64,000 nucleotides of DNA from Reticulitermes speratus (GCA_021186555.1 JAJKFL010000039.1:43529597-43593596), one strand, 5' to 3'; shown: positions 11,424 to 24,110, numbered from the stretch's first letter. Numbers and translations are program-made. The notes: generated by a model not told the origin, from the letters alone.

Positions 11424-11690
11424 GTGAAGTATACTTCAGTATGTAGCACAATGTGAAGTATACTTCAGTATGTAGCACAATGTGAAGTATACTTCAGTAT
11501 GTAGCACAATGTGAAGTATACTTCAATATGTAGCACAATGTGAAGTATACTTCAGTATGTAGCACAATGTGAAGTATACTTCAGTATGTAGCACAATGTG
11601 AAGTATACTTCAGTATGTAGCACAATGTGAAGTATACTTCAGTATGTAGCACAATGTGAAGTATACTTCAGTATGTAGCACAATGTCCGC
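11424..11690. repeat. 29-bp minisatellite with internal palindrome
   Basis: Nine near-identical copies of a 29-bp unit, each containing the 12-bp palindrome GAAGTATACTTC followed by AGTATGTAGCACAAT. Only one substitution (CAATATG) is visible, so the array is young. Confidence 0.95.
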
Positions 11691-11814
11691 GGTGCTTATC
11701 GAAGTGCGACATCTATCAGTGCAGTACATTTTTCTGTTCAACAAAGCATCGAGTCTAGCTCTAGGGTCTAGCCGGTTTCATATTCAGTGATTCTTTTCTC
11801 GGGAATGGAGTTGA

Positions 11815-11871
11815 CCACGAGTGACTGTCTGGTGCCGAGGTTAAGAATGTGTGAGCTATACCTCCTTATGA
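11815..11871 (+). mobile_element. SINE 3' fragment
   Basis: GTGCCGAGGTTAAGAATGTG followed by AGCTATACCTCC matches the 3' body of the SINE that starts at 11872 (GCGCCAAGGTTAAAGAAAG, then CAGCTATACCTCTAC). A short older copy, directly upstream of and abutting the full-length one. Confidence 0.6.
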
Positions 11872-12185
11872 TGGGCCGCGATAGCTCAGTCAGTATAGCG
11901 ACTCGCTACTAGCTGGACGGTCCGGGGATCGAATCCCGGTGGGGGCGAGATTTTCAGCAGCTGTCCAGACGGGCCCTGGGCCTACCCAGCCTCCTATACA
12001 ATGGGTACCGGGTCATTCTCGGGGGTAAAGCGGCCGGGGCGTGGTGGTGACCACCCACCTCCATCTAGCGCCAAGGTTAAAGAAAGAGTACAGCTATACC
12101 TCTACTCCCCCTCTGGGCCTTCATAGCCTTTTATAGGGTGAACTTTACCTTTACCTTTACCTTTACCTTTACCTTTACCTTTACG
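11872..12185 (+). mobile_element. tRNA-derived SINE, family 1, full length
   Basis: The head is tRNA-like, with A box TAGCTCAGTCAG at 11882-11893 and B box GGGATCGAATCCC at 11924-11937, spaced as in an internal RNA polymerase III promoter. The body includes GGGTACCGGG and GGTAAAGCGGCCGGGGCG, and a 3' section with AAAGAAAGAGTACAGC. The element ends in about eight TTTACC hexamers (12130-12184), which serve as its tail. It encodes no protein and would depend on a LINE for movement. Other pieces of this family lie at 26.06, 26.18, 28.28 and 29.9 kb. Confidence 0.88.
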
Positions 12186-12410
12186 TCTGTATGTTTTCCC
12201 AGTGCGTCGTGCAGTTACGCATGACAACAACATTCCGTTTTAACTAAACCTTTGTATTGAGCGTACACTTTCGTGTAAAGTTTTGTAACAAGCACAGATC
12301 GTGCCTGCAGCTACACGTGTGTTTGACTTCTAAGTCTGCCAAATGTTCTTCACGAGTTTCCGACTGTTCCTGTCTTGTACCAAGCTACAAGTTATGTAGT
12401 TCAGACTACA

Positions 12411-12442
<32 letters not shown>

Positions 12443-12661
12443 TGCGATAAAAGCATCAGACAGTCGAGCACAGTTTCCAGTTGAGCGATCAGCGACAAAC
12501 AAGCGACCTTTGTAACAGTCAATGTCTGTCTGTCCGAGTTGCCGTGGCAGTCAGTCGGCTGTAAGTTCTGAATAAGCTGACGGTCGCTGTTATGTGGCTC
12601 TCATCTGCTGGCTGACGTAACAAATTGTGTTACTGTTACTTGCCTTGCAGTAGACTAGTCG
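12186..12661. other. Unassigned spacer with CTGT microsatellite
   Basis: A (CTGT)n run of about seven units lies at 12412-12440. The rest shows no gene or recognisable element. Confidence 0.6.
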
Positions 12662-14372
12662 GTATGGGTGTGAAACTTGGTCTGTCACACTGAGGGAGGA
12701 ACATAGGCTGAGGGTGTTCGAGAATAGTGTGCTGAGGAGGATATTTGGGTCTAAGAGGGACGGGTAACGGGGAGTGGAGAAGACTACATAACGAGGAACT
12801 TAATGATCTGTACTGATCTGAATAGTGTGCTGAGGGGGATATTTGGGTCTAAGAGGGACGGGGTAACGGGGGAGTGGAGAAGACTACATAACGAGGAACT
12901 TAATGATCTGTACTGATCTGAATAGTGTGCTGAGGAGGATATTTGGGCCTAAGAGGGACGGGGTAACGGGGGAGTGGAGAAGACTACATAACGAGGAACT
13001 TAATGATCTGTACTGATCTGAATAGTGTGCTGAGGGGGATATTTGGGTCTGAGAGGGACGAGGTAACAGGGGATGGAGAAGACTACATAACGAGGAACTT
13101 AATGATCTGTACTGATCTGAATAGTGTGCTGAGGGGGATATTTGGGTTAAGAGGGACGGGGTAACGGGGGAGTGGAGAAGACTACATAACGAGGAACTTA
13201 ATGATCTGTACTGATCTGAATAGTGTGCTGAGGGGGATATTTGGGGTTAAGAGGGACGGGGTAACGGGGGAGTGGAGAAGACTACATAACGAGGAACTTA
13301 ATGATCTGTACTGATCTGAATAGTGTGCTGAGGGGGATATTTGGGGCTAAGTGGGACGGGGTAACAGGGGAGTGGAGAAGACTACATAACGAGGAACTTA
13401 ATGATCTGTACTGATCTCAATAGTGTGCTGAGGGGGATATTTGGGTCTAAGAGGGACGGGGTAACAGGGGAGTGGAGAAGACTACATAATGAGGAACTTA
13501 ATGATCTGTACTGATCTGAATAGTGTGCTGAGGGGGATATTTGGGGTTAAGAGGGACGGGGTAACAGGGGAGTGGAGAAGACTACATAACGAGGAACTTA
13601 ATGATCTGTACTGATCTCAATAGTGTGCTGAGGGGGATATTTGGGCCTAAGAGGGACGGGGTAACGGGGGAGTGGAGAAGACTACATAACGAGGAACTTA
13701 ATGATCTGTACTGATCTGAATAGTGTGCTGAGGAGGATATTTGGGCCTAAGAGGGACGGGGTAACGGGGGAGTGGAGAAGACTACATAACGAGGAACTTA
13801 ATGATCTGTACTGATCTGAATAGTGTGCTGAGGAGGATATTTGGGCCTAAGAGGGACGGGGTAACGGGGGAGTGGAGAAGACTACATAACGAGGAACTTA
13901 ATGATCTGTACTGATCTGAATAGTGTGCTGAGGGGGATATTTGGGGTTAAGAGGGACGGGGTAACGGGGGAGTGGAGAAGACTACATAACGAGGAACTTA
14001 ATGATCTGTACTGATCACCAAATATTATTTGGGTGATCAAATCAAGAAGAATGAGGTGGGCGGGGCATGTAGCACGTATGGGTAAGGGGAGAGGTGCATA
14101 CAGGATGTTGGTGGGGAGACCTGAGGGAAGGAGACCACTTGGAAGACCCAGGCGTAGATGGGAGGATAATATTGAAATGGATCTTCAAGAAGTGGGATGG
14201 GGGGGCATGGACTGGATTGATATGGCTCAGGATAGGGACAGGTGGCGGGCTGTTGTGAGTGCGGTAATGAACCTTCGGGTTCCATAAAACGCGGGGAATT
14301 TCTTGACTAGCTGAGGAACTGTTAGCTTCTCAAGAAGGACTGTGCTACATGGAGTTAGTTAGTTGGTTAGAC
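12662..14372 (+). mobile_element. LINE copy B with internal 100-bp array (family 2)
   Basis: Starts abruptly at TATGGGTGTGAAACTTGG (YGCETWSVTL...), carries about 13 tandem 100-bp units (about 12730-14015), then CTGTAC-TGA-TCACCAAAT and an open C-terminal stretch 14033-14285: [44 protein letters not shown]. The 3' UTR TTTCTTGACTAGCTGAGG and a short GTTA tail follow. The RT catalytic region is absent, and a stop precedes SPNII. Same structure as copies A, C and D. Confidence 0.87.
12730..14015 (+). repeat. 100-bp array inside LINE copy B
   Basis: About 13 units, each holding AATAGTGTGCTGAGGGGGAT and ending AACTTAATGATCTGTAC. Unit starts at 12821 and 12921 give the 100-bp period; scattered one- and two-base indels vary it. 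Confidence 0.95.
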
Positions 14373-14555
14373 TGTAGTCGGTACAAGGGCTGCTAAACGT
14401 CCCGACGCAGACGTCGGCACGCCTGCTTTGTATTCCAAGTTCCCACGCTCGACCCTCAGGCCGTATACACTGCGGTATTTCCCCCATTACGTCCATAAAC
14501 ATAGGACAGACAGCTTGTTGACAAGTTGTACTGCAGGATGGCACAAAAGTTAGTT
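14373..14555. other. Unassigned spacer
   Basis: Short unique stretch between LINE copy B and the 16-bp array. Nothing recognised. Confidence 0.5.
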
Positions 14556-14866
14556 CACAGGTTATTGTGTTCACAGGTTATTGTGTTCACAGGTTATTGT
14601 GTTCACAGGTTATTGTGTTCACAGGTTATTGTGTTCACAGGTTATTGTGTTCACAGGTTATTGTGTTCACAGGTTATTGTGTTCACAGGTTATTGTGTTC
14701 ACAGGTTATTGTGTTCACAGGTTATTGTGTTCACAGGTTATTGTGTTCACAGGTTATTGTGTTCACAGGTTATTGTGTTCACAGGTTATTGTGTTCACAG
14801 GTTATTGTGTTCACAGGTTATTGTGTTCACATGTTATTGTGTTCACAGGTTATTGTGTTCACAGAA
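14556..14866. repeat. 16-bp minisatellite
   Basis: About 20 almost identical copies of the 16-bp unit CACAGGTTATTGTGTT, with one CACATG variant near 14829. All three plus-strand frames stay open across it purely because the unit lacks stops. Confidence 0.97.
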
Positions 14867-14919
14867 ACTGTTCGAAGTGAAATCTGCGTGATCAGCGCTG
14901 TGACGTTGTTTGACAAATT

Positions 14920-17900
14920 GACTTGCGTAACTGCGTGTTGTTATCAAGATGCCACTGAGCGTTTTGGTTAATTTGCGTAACTGCGTGTTGTTATCAAGAT
15001 GCCACAGAGCGTTTTGGTTAACTTGCGTAACTGCGTGTTTTTATCAAGATGCCTCAGAGCGTTTTGGTTAACTTGCGTAACTGCGTGTTGTTATCAAGAT
15101 GCCACAGAGCGTTTTGGTTAACTTGCGTAACTGCGTGTTGTTATCAAGATGCCACAGAGCGTTTTGGTTAACTTGCGTAACTGCGTGTTTTTATCAAGAT
15201 GCCTCAGAGCGTTTTGGTTAACTTGCGTAACTGCGTGTTGTTATCAAGATGCCACAGAGCGTTTTGGTTAACTTTCGTAACTGCGTGTTGTTATCAAGAT
15301 GCCACAGAGCGTTTTGGTTAACTTGCGTAACTGCGTGTTGTTATCAAGATGCCACAGAGCGTTTTGGTTAACTTGCGTAACTGCGTGTTGTTATCAAGAT
15401 GCCACAGAGCGTTTTGGTTAACTTGCGTAACTGCGTGTTGTTATCAAGATGCCTCAGAGCGTTTTGGTTAACTTGCGTAACTGCGTGTTGTTATCAAGAT
15501 GCCACAGAGCGTTTTGGTTAACTTGCGTAACTGCGTGTTGTTATCAAGATGCCACAGAGCGTTTTGGTTAACTTGCGTAACTGCGTGTTGTTATCAAGAT
15601 GCCGCAGAGCGTTTTGGTTAACTTGCGTAACTGCGTGTTGTTATCAAGATGCCACAGAGCGTTTTGGTTAACTTGCGTAACTGCGTGTTGTTATCAAGAT
15701 GCCACAGAGCGTTTTGGTTAACTTGCGTAACTGCGTGTTTTTATCAAGATGCCTCAGAGCGTTTTGGTTAACTTGCGTAACTGCGTGTTGTTATCAAGAT
15801 GCCTCAGAGCGTTTTGGTTAACTTGCGTAACTGCGTGTTGTTATCAAGATGCCACAGAGCGTTTTGGTTAACTTGCGTAACTGCGTGTTTTTATCAAGAT
15901 GCCTCAGAGCGTTTTGGTTAACTTGCGTAACTGCGTGTTGTTATCAAGATGCCTCAGAGCGTTTTGGTTAACTTGCGTAACTGCGTGTTGTTATCAAGAT
16001 GCCACAGAGCGTTTTGGTTAACTTGCGTAACTGCGTGTTTTTATCAAGATGCCACAGAGCGTTTTGGTTAACTTGCGTAACTGCGTGTTGTTATCAAGAT
16101 GCCTCAGAGCGTTTTGGTTAACTTGCGTAACTGCGTGTTGTTATCAAGATGCCTCAGAGCGTTTTGGTTAACTTGCGTAACTGCGTGTTTTTATCAAGAT
16201 GTCTCAGAGCGTTTTGGTTAACTTGCGTAACTGCGTGTTGTTATCAAGATGCCACAGAGCGTTTTGGTTAACTTGCGTAACTGCGTGTTTTTATCAAGAT
16301 GCCTCAGAGCGTTTTGGTTAACTTGCGTAACTGCGTGTTGTTATCAAGATGCCTCAGAGCGTTTTGGTTAACTTGCGTAACTGCGTGTTGTTATCAAGAT
16401 GCCACAGAGCGTTTTGGTTAACTTGCGTAACTGCGTGTTTTTCTCAAGATGCCTCAGAGCGTTTTGGTTAACTTGCGTAACTGCGTGTTGTTATCAAGAT
16501 GCCACAGAGCGTTTTGGTTAACTTGCGTAACTGCGTGTTTTTCTCAAGATGCCTCAGAGCGTTTTGGTTAACTTGCGTAACTGCGTGTTGTTATCAAGAT
16601 GCCACAGAGCGTTTTGGTTAACTTGCGTAACTGCGTGTTTTTATCAAGATGTCTCAGAGCGTTTTGGTTAACTTGCGTAACTGCGTGTTGTTATCAAGAT
16701 GCCACAGAGCGTTTTGGTTAACTTGCGTAACTGCGTGTTGTTATCAAGATGCCTCAGAGCGTTTTGGTTAACTTGCGTAACTGCGTGTTGTTATCAAGAT
16801 GCCACAGAGCGTTTTGGTTAACTTGCGTAACTGCGTGTTGTTATCAAGATGCACTAGAGCGTTTTGGTTAACTGCGTAACTGCGTGTTGTTATCAAGATG
16901 CCTCAGAGCGTTTGGTTAACTTGCGTAACTGCGTGTTGTTATCAAGATGCCCAGAGCGTTTTGGTTAACTTGCGTAACTGCGTGTTGTTATCAAGATGCC
17001 ACAGAGCGTTTGGTTAACTTGCGTAACTGCGTGTTGTTATCAAGATGCCACAGAGCGTTTTGGTTAACTTGCGTAACTGCGTGTTGTTATCAAGATGCCT
17101 CAGAGCGTTTGGTTAACTTGCGTAACTGCGTGTTGTTATCAAGATGCCACAGAGCGTTTTGGTTAACTTGCGTAACTGCGTGTTGTTATCAAGATGCCAT
17201 CAGAGCGTTTTGGTTAACTTGCGTAACTGCGTGTTGTTATCAAGATGCCACAAGCTTTTGGTTAACTTGCGTAACTGCGTGTTTTATCAAGATGCCTCAG
17301 AGCGTTTTGGTTAACTTGCGTAACTGCGTGTTGTTATCAAGATGCCACAGAGCGTTTGGTTAACTTGCGTAACTGCGTGTTGTTATCAAGATGCCACAGA
17401 GCGTTTTGGTTAACTTGCGTAACTGCGTGTTGTTATCAAGATGCCACAGAGGTTTGGTTAACTTGCGTAACTGCGTGTTGTTATCAAGATGCCTCAGAGC
17501 GTTTGGTTAACTTGCGTAACTGCGTGTTGTTATCAAGATGCCACAGAGCGTTTGGTTAACTTGCGTAACTGCGTGTTGTTATCAAGATGCCAAGAGCGTT
17601 TTGGTTAACTTGCGTAACTGCGTGTTGTTATCAAGATGCCTCAGAGCGTTTTGGTTAACTTGCGTAACTGCGTGTTGTTATCAAGATGCCCAGAGCGTTT
17701 TGGTTAACTTGCGTAACTGCGTGTTGTTATCAAGATGCCACAGAGCGTTTTGGTTAACTTGCGTAACTGCGTGTTGTTATCAAGATGCCACAGAGCGTTT
17801 TGGTTAACTTGCGTAACTGCGTGTTGTTATCAAGATGCCACAGAGCGTTTTGGTTAACTTGGTCCGTTTTATCAATGCTAGCGTTTGTTACTTGCTATGC

Positions 17901-20900
17901 GTTGTACAAGATGCCACAGAGCGTTTTGGTTAACTTGCGTAACTGCGTGTTGTTATCAAGATGCCTCAGAGCGTTTTGGTTAACTTGCGTAACTGCGTGT
18001 TGTTATCAAGATGCCACAGAGCGTTTGGTTAACTTGCGTAACTGCGTGTTGTTATCAAGATGCCACAGAGCGTTTTGGTTAACTTGCGTAACTGCGTGTT
18101 GTTATCAAGATGCCACAGAGCGTTTTGGTTAACTTGCGTAACTGCGTGTTGTTATCAAGATGCCACAGAGCGTTTTGGTTAACTTGCGTAACTGCGTGTT
18201 GTTATCAAGATGCCACAGAGCGTTTTGGTTAACTTGCGTAACTGCGTGTTGTTTATCAAGATGCCACAGAGCGTTTGGTTAACTTGCGTAACTGCGTGTT
18301 GTTATCAAGATGCCTACAGAGCGTTTTGGTTAACTTGCGTAACTGCGTGTTGTTATCAAGATGCCACAGAGCGTTTTGGTTAACTTGCGTAACTGCGTGT
18401 TGTTATCAAGATGCCACAGAGCGTTTTGGTTAACTTGCGTAACTGCGTGTTGTTATCAAGATGCCACAGAGCGTTTTGGTTAACTTGCGTAACTGCGTGT
18501 TGTTATCAAGATGCCACAGAGCGTTTTGGTTAACTTGCGTAACTGCGTGTTTTTATCAAGATGCCTCAGAGCGTTTTGGTTAACTTGCGTAACTGCGTGT
18601 TGTTATCAAGATGCCACAGAGCGTTTTGGTTAACTTGCGTAACTGCGTGTTGTTATCAAGATGCCACAGAGCGTTTTGGTTAACTTGCGTAACTGCGTGT
18701 TGTTATCAAGATGCCACAGAGCGTTTGGTTAACTGCGTAACTGCGTGTTGTTATCAAGATGCCCAGAGCGTTTTGGTTAACTTGCGTAACTGCGTGTTTT
18801 TATCAAGATGCCTCAGAGCGTTTTGGTTAACTTGCGTAACTGCGTGTTGTTATCAAGATGCCACAGAGCGTTTTGGTTAACTTGCGTAACTGCGTGTTGT
18901 TATCAAGATGCCACAGAGCGTTTTGGTTAACTTGCGTAACTGCGTGTTTTTATCAAGATGCCTCAGAGCGTTTTGGTTAACTTGCGTAACTGCGTGTTGT
19001 TATCAAGATGCCTCAGAGCGTTTTGGTTAACTTGCGTAACTGCGTGTTGTTATCAAGATGCCACAGAGCGTTTTGGTTAACTTGCGTAACTGCGTGTTGT
19101 TATCAAGATGCCTCAGAGCGTTTTGGTTAACTTGCGTAACTGCGTGTTGTTATCAAGATGCCACAGAGCGTTTTGGTTAACTTGCGTAACTGCGTGTTGT
19201 TATCAAGATGCCTCAGAGCGTTTTGGTTAACTTGCGTAACTGCGTGTTTTTATCAAGATGCCTCAGAGCGTTTTGGTTAACTTGCGTAACTGCGTGTTGT
19301 TATCAAGATGCCACAGAGCGTTTTGGTTAACTTGCGTAACTGCGTGTTTTTATCAAGATGCCTCAGAGCGTTTTGGTTAACTTGCGTAACTGCGTGTTGT
19401 TATCAAGATGCCTCAGAGCGTTTTGGTTAACTTGCGTAACTGCGTGTTGTTATCAAGATGCCACAGAGCGTTTTGGTTAACTTGCGTAACTGCGTGTTTT
19501 TCTCAAGATGCCTCAGAACGTTTTGGTTAACTTGCGTAACTGCGTGTTGTTATCAAGATGCCTCAGAGCTTTTTGGTTAACTTGCGTAACTGCGTGTTGT
19601 TATCAAGATGCCTCATAGCTTTTTGGTTAACTTGCGTAACTGCGTGTTGTTATCAAGATGCCACAGAGCGTATTGGTTAACTTGCGTAACTGCGTGTTGT
19701 TATCAAGATGCCACAGAGCGTTTTGGTTAACTTGCGTAACTGCGTGTTTTTATCAAGATGCCTCAGAACGTTTTGGTTAACTTTCGTAACTGATGTTGTT
19801 ATCAAGATGCCTCAGAGCGTTTTGGTTAACTTGCGTAACTGCGTGTTTTTCTCAAGATGCCACAGAGCGTTTTGGTTAACTTGCGTAACTGCGTGTTTTT
19901 ATCAAGATGCCTCAGAGCGTTTTGGTTAACTTGCGTAACTGCGTGTTGTTATCAAGATGCCACAGAGCGTTTTGGTTAACTTGCGTAACTGCGTGTTGTT
20001 ATCAAGATGCCTCAGAGCGTTTTGGTTAACTTGCGTAACTGCGTGTTTTTATCAAGATGCCACAGCGTTTTGGTTAACTGCGTGTTTTTATCAAGATGCC
20101 TCAGAACGTTTTGGTTAACTTGCGTAACTGCGTGTTGTTATCAAGATGCCTCAGAGCGTTTTGGTTAACTTGCGTAACTGCGTGTTGTTATCAAGATGCC
20201 ACAGGGGGTTTGGGTTAACTTGCGTAACTGCGTGTTTCTATCAAGATGCCACAGAGCGTTTTGGTTAACTTGCGTAACTGCGTGTTGTTATCAAGATGCC
20301 ACAGAGCGTTTTGGTTAACTTGCGTAACTGCGTGTTGTTATCAAGATGCCACAGAGCTTTTTGGTTAACTTGCGTAACTGCGTGTTGTTATCAAGATGCC
20401 ACAGAGCGTTTTGGTTAACTTGCGTAACTGCGTGTTGTTATCAAGAAGCCACAGAGCGTTTTGGTTAACTTGCGTAACTGCGTGTTTTTATCAAGATGCC
20501 ACAGAGCGTTTTGGTTAACTTGCGTAACTGCGTGTTGTTATCAAGATGCCACAGAGCGTTTTGGTTAACTTGCGTAACTGCGTGTTGTTATCAAGATGCC
20601 ACAGAGCGTTTTGGTTAACTTGCGTAACTGCGTGTTGTTATCAAGATGCCACAGAGCGTTTTGGTTAACTTGCGTAACTGCGTGTTTTTATCAAGATGCC
20701 TCAGAGCGTTTTGGTTAACTTGCGTAACTGCATGTTGTTATCAAGATGCCACAGAGCGTTTTGGTTAACTTGCGTAACTGCGTGTTGTTTATCAAGATGC
20801 CACAGAGCGTTTTGGTTAACTTGCGTAACTGCGTGTTTTTATCAAGATGCCACAGAGCGTTTTGGTTAACTTGCGTAACTGCGTGTTGTTATCAAGATGC

Positions 20901-21510
20901 CACAGAGCGTTTTGGTTAACTTCCGTAACTGCGTGTTGTTATCAAGATGCCACAGAGCGTTTTGGTTAACTTGCGTAACTGCGTGTTTTTATCAAGATGC
21001 CTCAGAGCGTTTTGGTTAACTTGCGTAACTGCGTGTTTTTATCAAGATGCCACAGAGCGTTTTGGTTAACTTGCGTAACTGCGTGTTTTTATCAAGATGC
21101 CTCAGAGCGTTTTGGTTAACTTGCGTAACTGCGTGTTGTTATCAAGATGCCACAGAGCGTTTTGGTTAACTTGCGTAACTGCGTGTTGTTATCAAGATGC
21201 CACAGAGCGTTTTGGTTAACTTGCGTAACTGCGTGTTGTTATCAAGATGCCACAGAGCGTTTTGGTTAACTTGCGTAACTGCGTGTTGTTATCAAGATGC
21301 CACAGAGCGTTTTGGTTAACTTGCGTAACTGCGTGTTGTTATCAAGATGCCTCAGAGCGTTTTGGTTAACTTGCGTAACTGCGTGTTGTTATCAAGATGC
21401 CACAGAGCGTTTTGGTTAACTTGCGTAACTGCGTGTTGTTATCAAGATGCCACAGAGCGTTTTGGTTAACTTGCGTAACTGCGTGTTGTTATCAAGATGC
21501 CTCAGAGCGT
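14920..21510. repeat. 50-bp satellite array, about 130 copies
   Basis: Units of 50 bp built from TTGCGTAACTGCGTGTTGTT and TCAAGATGCCACAGAGCG, for example starts at 14941 and 14991. Two sites dominate the variation: GTTGTTATC or GTTTTTATC, and GCCACAG or GCCTCAG. GTTTTTATC units nearly always carry GCCTCAG, so variants are spread as linked blocks. The stretch 16850-18780 is rich in one-base deletions and a scrambled unit (about 17860-17910), while the flanks are clean. Apparent ORFs here are artefacts, as 50 is not a multiple of three. Confidence 0.97.
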
Positions 21511-22410
21511 GGACAGGCAGTGGGACTGTGTGTGGCCATGTAGTTCCTCTATGTGCCACTCGTGTCTCTGTATACCCCTTATTACGTAACTTGTTTACAG
21601 TATAAACATTTGCCACGAAACTATATGGTAACTTTGATTGGCATAGTGTGTACAAAACAGGGTATAAGCACTGTGCGTAAAGTGTGTGTGTCAAGACACG
21701 CAAGTAATAAAACTAAATTAAATGTCATTAAAAGTGCCTTATGTGACGGAACAACGGGGCGAGAGCTAAGACACGCGGTAACGGTTTGGATTTTATTGGG
21801 AAATTTGGTTCTAAAATAGCACTCATATATATGGTAAACGTGTAACACATGGCCGGTCAGTGTGCTACCAATATGTACGGTTTGTAGTGTCACCGAGCAC
21901 GGCAGCTTTACCGCACAGAAAGCCTGAATCCGCCGGGACATGTACATGATCAGGGACACGATAAAAGGGACACTGTATGTAAGCAGGAACAGTACGTAAA
22001 GATACGGTGACTTGTGCCGAGACCTTGTGCACCTGTGTTTGCGAGGGAAGTACTGCCTACATCTTACGCAGTTTGGCACAGCAGATAGAGGCATTACGTT
22101 CCTACCAGACTACACGGCGTTACAACCCAGAAGACCGTAATATGAATTTGTAAAGTGTTCACCTTTCAAATATAACGTACAAACGCCATGCCATAAAAAA
22201 GACGTAGGATGCAATGGAGGTTTGTCACACGACGTGCTTACATGACACGATAGAGGTGATTGTAACAGCTACGGTACCAAAACGTTGTGAAATAAATTGT
22301 GGATCTGCTGCAGATATGAGGGGTCTAATAGATGGTAATAACTCTGAACGTGTGGTGACGAGCTATATGAAAACTAAAGAGTAAGGTTAGCCTGATTTGT
22401 ATATAAAGAT
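21511..22410. other. Unassigned 900-bp spacer
   Basis: Unique-looking sequence. A minus-strand frame of 157 codons (21621-22094) has cysteine-rich, low-confidence content, no domain I recognise and no clear splice sites. I would not call a gene. Confidence 0.45.
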
Positions 22411-22946
22411 TCAGTCCGTACCGCGCAGTAAACACACTCCGTCTCAGTTATACAAACCAGTCAGTTAATGTTGTACAGTGAAATAATCGCTGTTTGTTCT
22501 GAGATCCACACAAAACACATAAATGCAGTCCGTACCGCGCAGTAAACACACTCCGTCTCAGTTACACAAACCAGTCAGTTAATGTTGTACAGTGAAATAA
22601 TCGCTGTTTGTTCTGAGATCCACACAAAACACATAAATACAGTCCGTACCGCGCAGTAAACACACTCCGTCTCAGTTATACAAACCAATCAGTTAATGTT
22701 GTACAGTGAAATAATCGCTGTTTGTTCTGAGATCCACACAAAACACATAAATACAGTCCGTACCGCGCAGTAAACACACTCCGTCTCAGTTATACAAACC
22801 AGTCAGTTAATGCTGTACAGTGAAATAATCGCTGTTTGTTCTGAGATCCACACAAAACACATAAATACACTGTGTGGGCAGAACGTAGAATTTGTGAATG
22901 TTAAACTGGTGGTACATATAGTAACCACTGGGCTTTAGAGGGTTAA
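22411..22946 (-). mobile_element. 114-bp array element, copy b
   Basis: About four 114-bp units in minus orientation, starting TCAGTCCGTACCGCGCAG at 22411. It ends through the unique edge (ACTGTGTGGGCAGAACGTAG, then GGTGGTACATATAGTAACC) at GAGGGTTAA (22946). The TTAA at the right edge matches copies c, d, g and h. Confidence 0.88.
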
Positions 22947-23457
22947 ATGCATTAAGCATCAAGTCAAAACAATCTTAGGACCGACTCGTCACTGCAATTT
23001 CTACAGCCGTCAGTCGCCGATGCCCAAAACACGTGCAGAGTAACATCACTGCAGACGCTGTTCACTGACAGCAGTAGCGTATACAGCTGTCCTTAGTCAC
23101 TCACCGCCGCTTCTGCACGGTCAGCTGAGTGCGCTAGGTTAATAAGATAAATGACCGGACAGGAAGTGACAACCCTTAGTTATCGGATAAAATAATGACC
23201 CTATATATTTGTAAGATACAAAAAACAACACGACAGTCGTGTGGACGTTTGTTTTGCTTTCGGTTTGCTGGCGATTGCTAAGGAATAACTGTAGCTAAGC
23301 GCGTAGCGCGTGAACGTGGCTACGAAATACGTCCGAGTACTATTCATAAGGCAGAGCGTCGATAGGAAGACGTAAGGCGTCGCAGAGCAAAGTGTAAAGA
23401 GTACACACCGTGAGAAGTTCTTGTGAAAAGGGAAATAAAATAACATAAAATAACTGA
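22947..23457. other. Unassigned spacer
   Basis: About 500 bases without a recognisable gene. The minus-strand frame at 23201-23587 overlaps a transposon end and looks like chance. Confidence 0.5.
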
Positions 23458-23880
23458 AATACAGTAGAACCTCGATTATCCGAAATAAAGGGGCGGACCC
23501 GATTTCGGATAAGCAAAATTTCGGATAATTCGGAAATTCGACTTGACGTGATAAGGTGCAATACAAATAACATATATACATAAACACGCCTTATGTTAAT
23601 AACATTTACGGCACAACAAAGTGTACGATATTTACAGGTACAACACTACAAATGTTTACGAAAAAAATTTGAAATTTTAGTTTGAACATTTTTTTGCACA
23701 ACGTTTTTTGGCTGCAATGTGCCTCTCGGAACTAACTTACTGCTGTAAACTGCCGTTTTTATTTAAACAATAATACGCACAGTTATCAGCGATTTAATTC
23801 ACATAATATCATCTCGCTTACAAAAAAAAAGACGTTTCGGTTAAGCGAAGTTCGGATAACCGATATTTTAATCTCATTTT
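23458..23880. mobile_element. pogo/Tigger-like non-autonomous element, decayed right end
   Basis: The left edge reads TACAGTAGAACCTCGATTAT followed by CCGAA, the classic terminal inverted repeat of pogo/Tigger-type Tc1-mariner transposons with a TA target base pair. At 23840-23866, GCGAAGTTCGGATAACCGAT resembles the opposite terminus, but the outermost CTACTG is not preserved. No transposase ORF lies between, so it is a MITE-like or internally deleted copy. Confidence 0.65.
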
Positions 23881-24102
23881 ATACACTTACACAACTGTAA
23901 AACTATACAATAGGAAAGCTGGCTTTGTGAGGGGTTTCAGGTTATCACAGAGGTGCTGTTGATAACGAACGTCTTGTGGGATATGACGCCGTGTTCGTGA
24001 TGTTTCGATAGACCGTAGTGCCTCCGTCTTCAAGGGTCCATCAGTCCTTCTTGACCATCAGGCTCCTCGCTGCAACTTCCACCCTCTAAACTCCACACAA
24101 TG
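23881..24102. other. Spacer with a weak hammerhead-like motif
   Basis: On the minus strand, about 24042-23997 reads CCCTTGAAGACGGAGGC and later TATCGAAACATCACG, an eroded member of the TGAAGA...GAAAC family. To its right, sequence up to 24110 resembles the eroded LINE family 2 region interrupted by the hAT element. Confidence 0.35.
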
Positions 24103-24110
24103 TTCTAATG

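Noticed and set aside
11872..11945. Genuine tRNA genes at 11872, 41850 and 62180
   Set aside because: A and B boxes are good, but each is followed by a long conserved SINE body and tail rather than a terminator, and arms carry mismatches.
12130..12184. Telomere-like repeat (TTTACC hexamers)
   Set aside because: It is the 3' tail of a SINE and not the insect TTAGG telomere; the run is short and internal.
14033..14285. Independent 84-codon gene
   Set aside because: It is the C-terminal tail of the family 2 LINE ORF, repeated in copies A, C and D and followed by the LINE 3' UTR.
14526..14971. Open frames over the 16-bp array as small proteins
   Set aside because: The 16-bp unit lacks stops in every plus-strand frame, so all frames are open; no coding character.
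1..21510. CRISPR arrays
   Set aside because: The repeats are contiguous with no unique spacers, and the sequence is eukaryotic.
21621..22094. 157-codon minus-strand gene
   Set aside because: No domain, no recognisable motif, no splice or start context, and an opposing frame of similar quality overlaps it.
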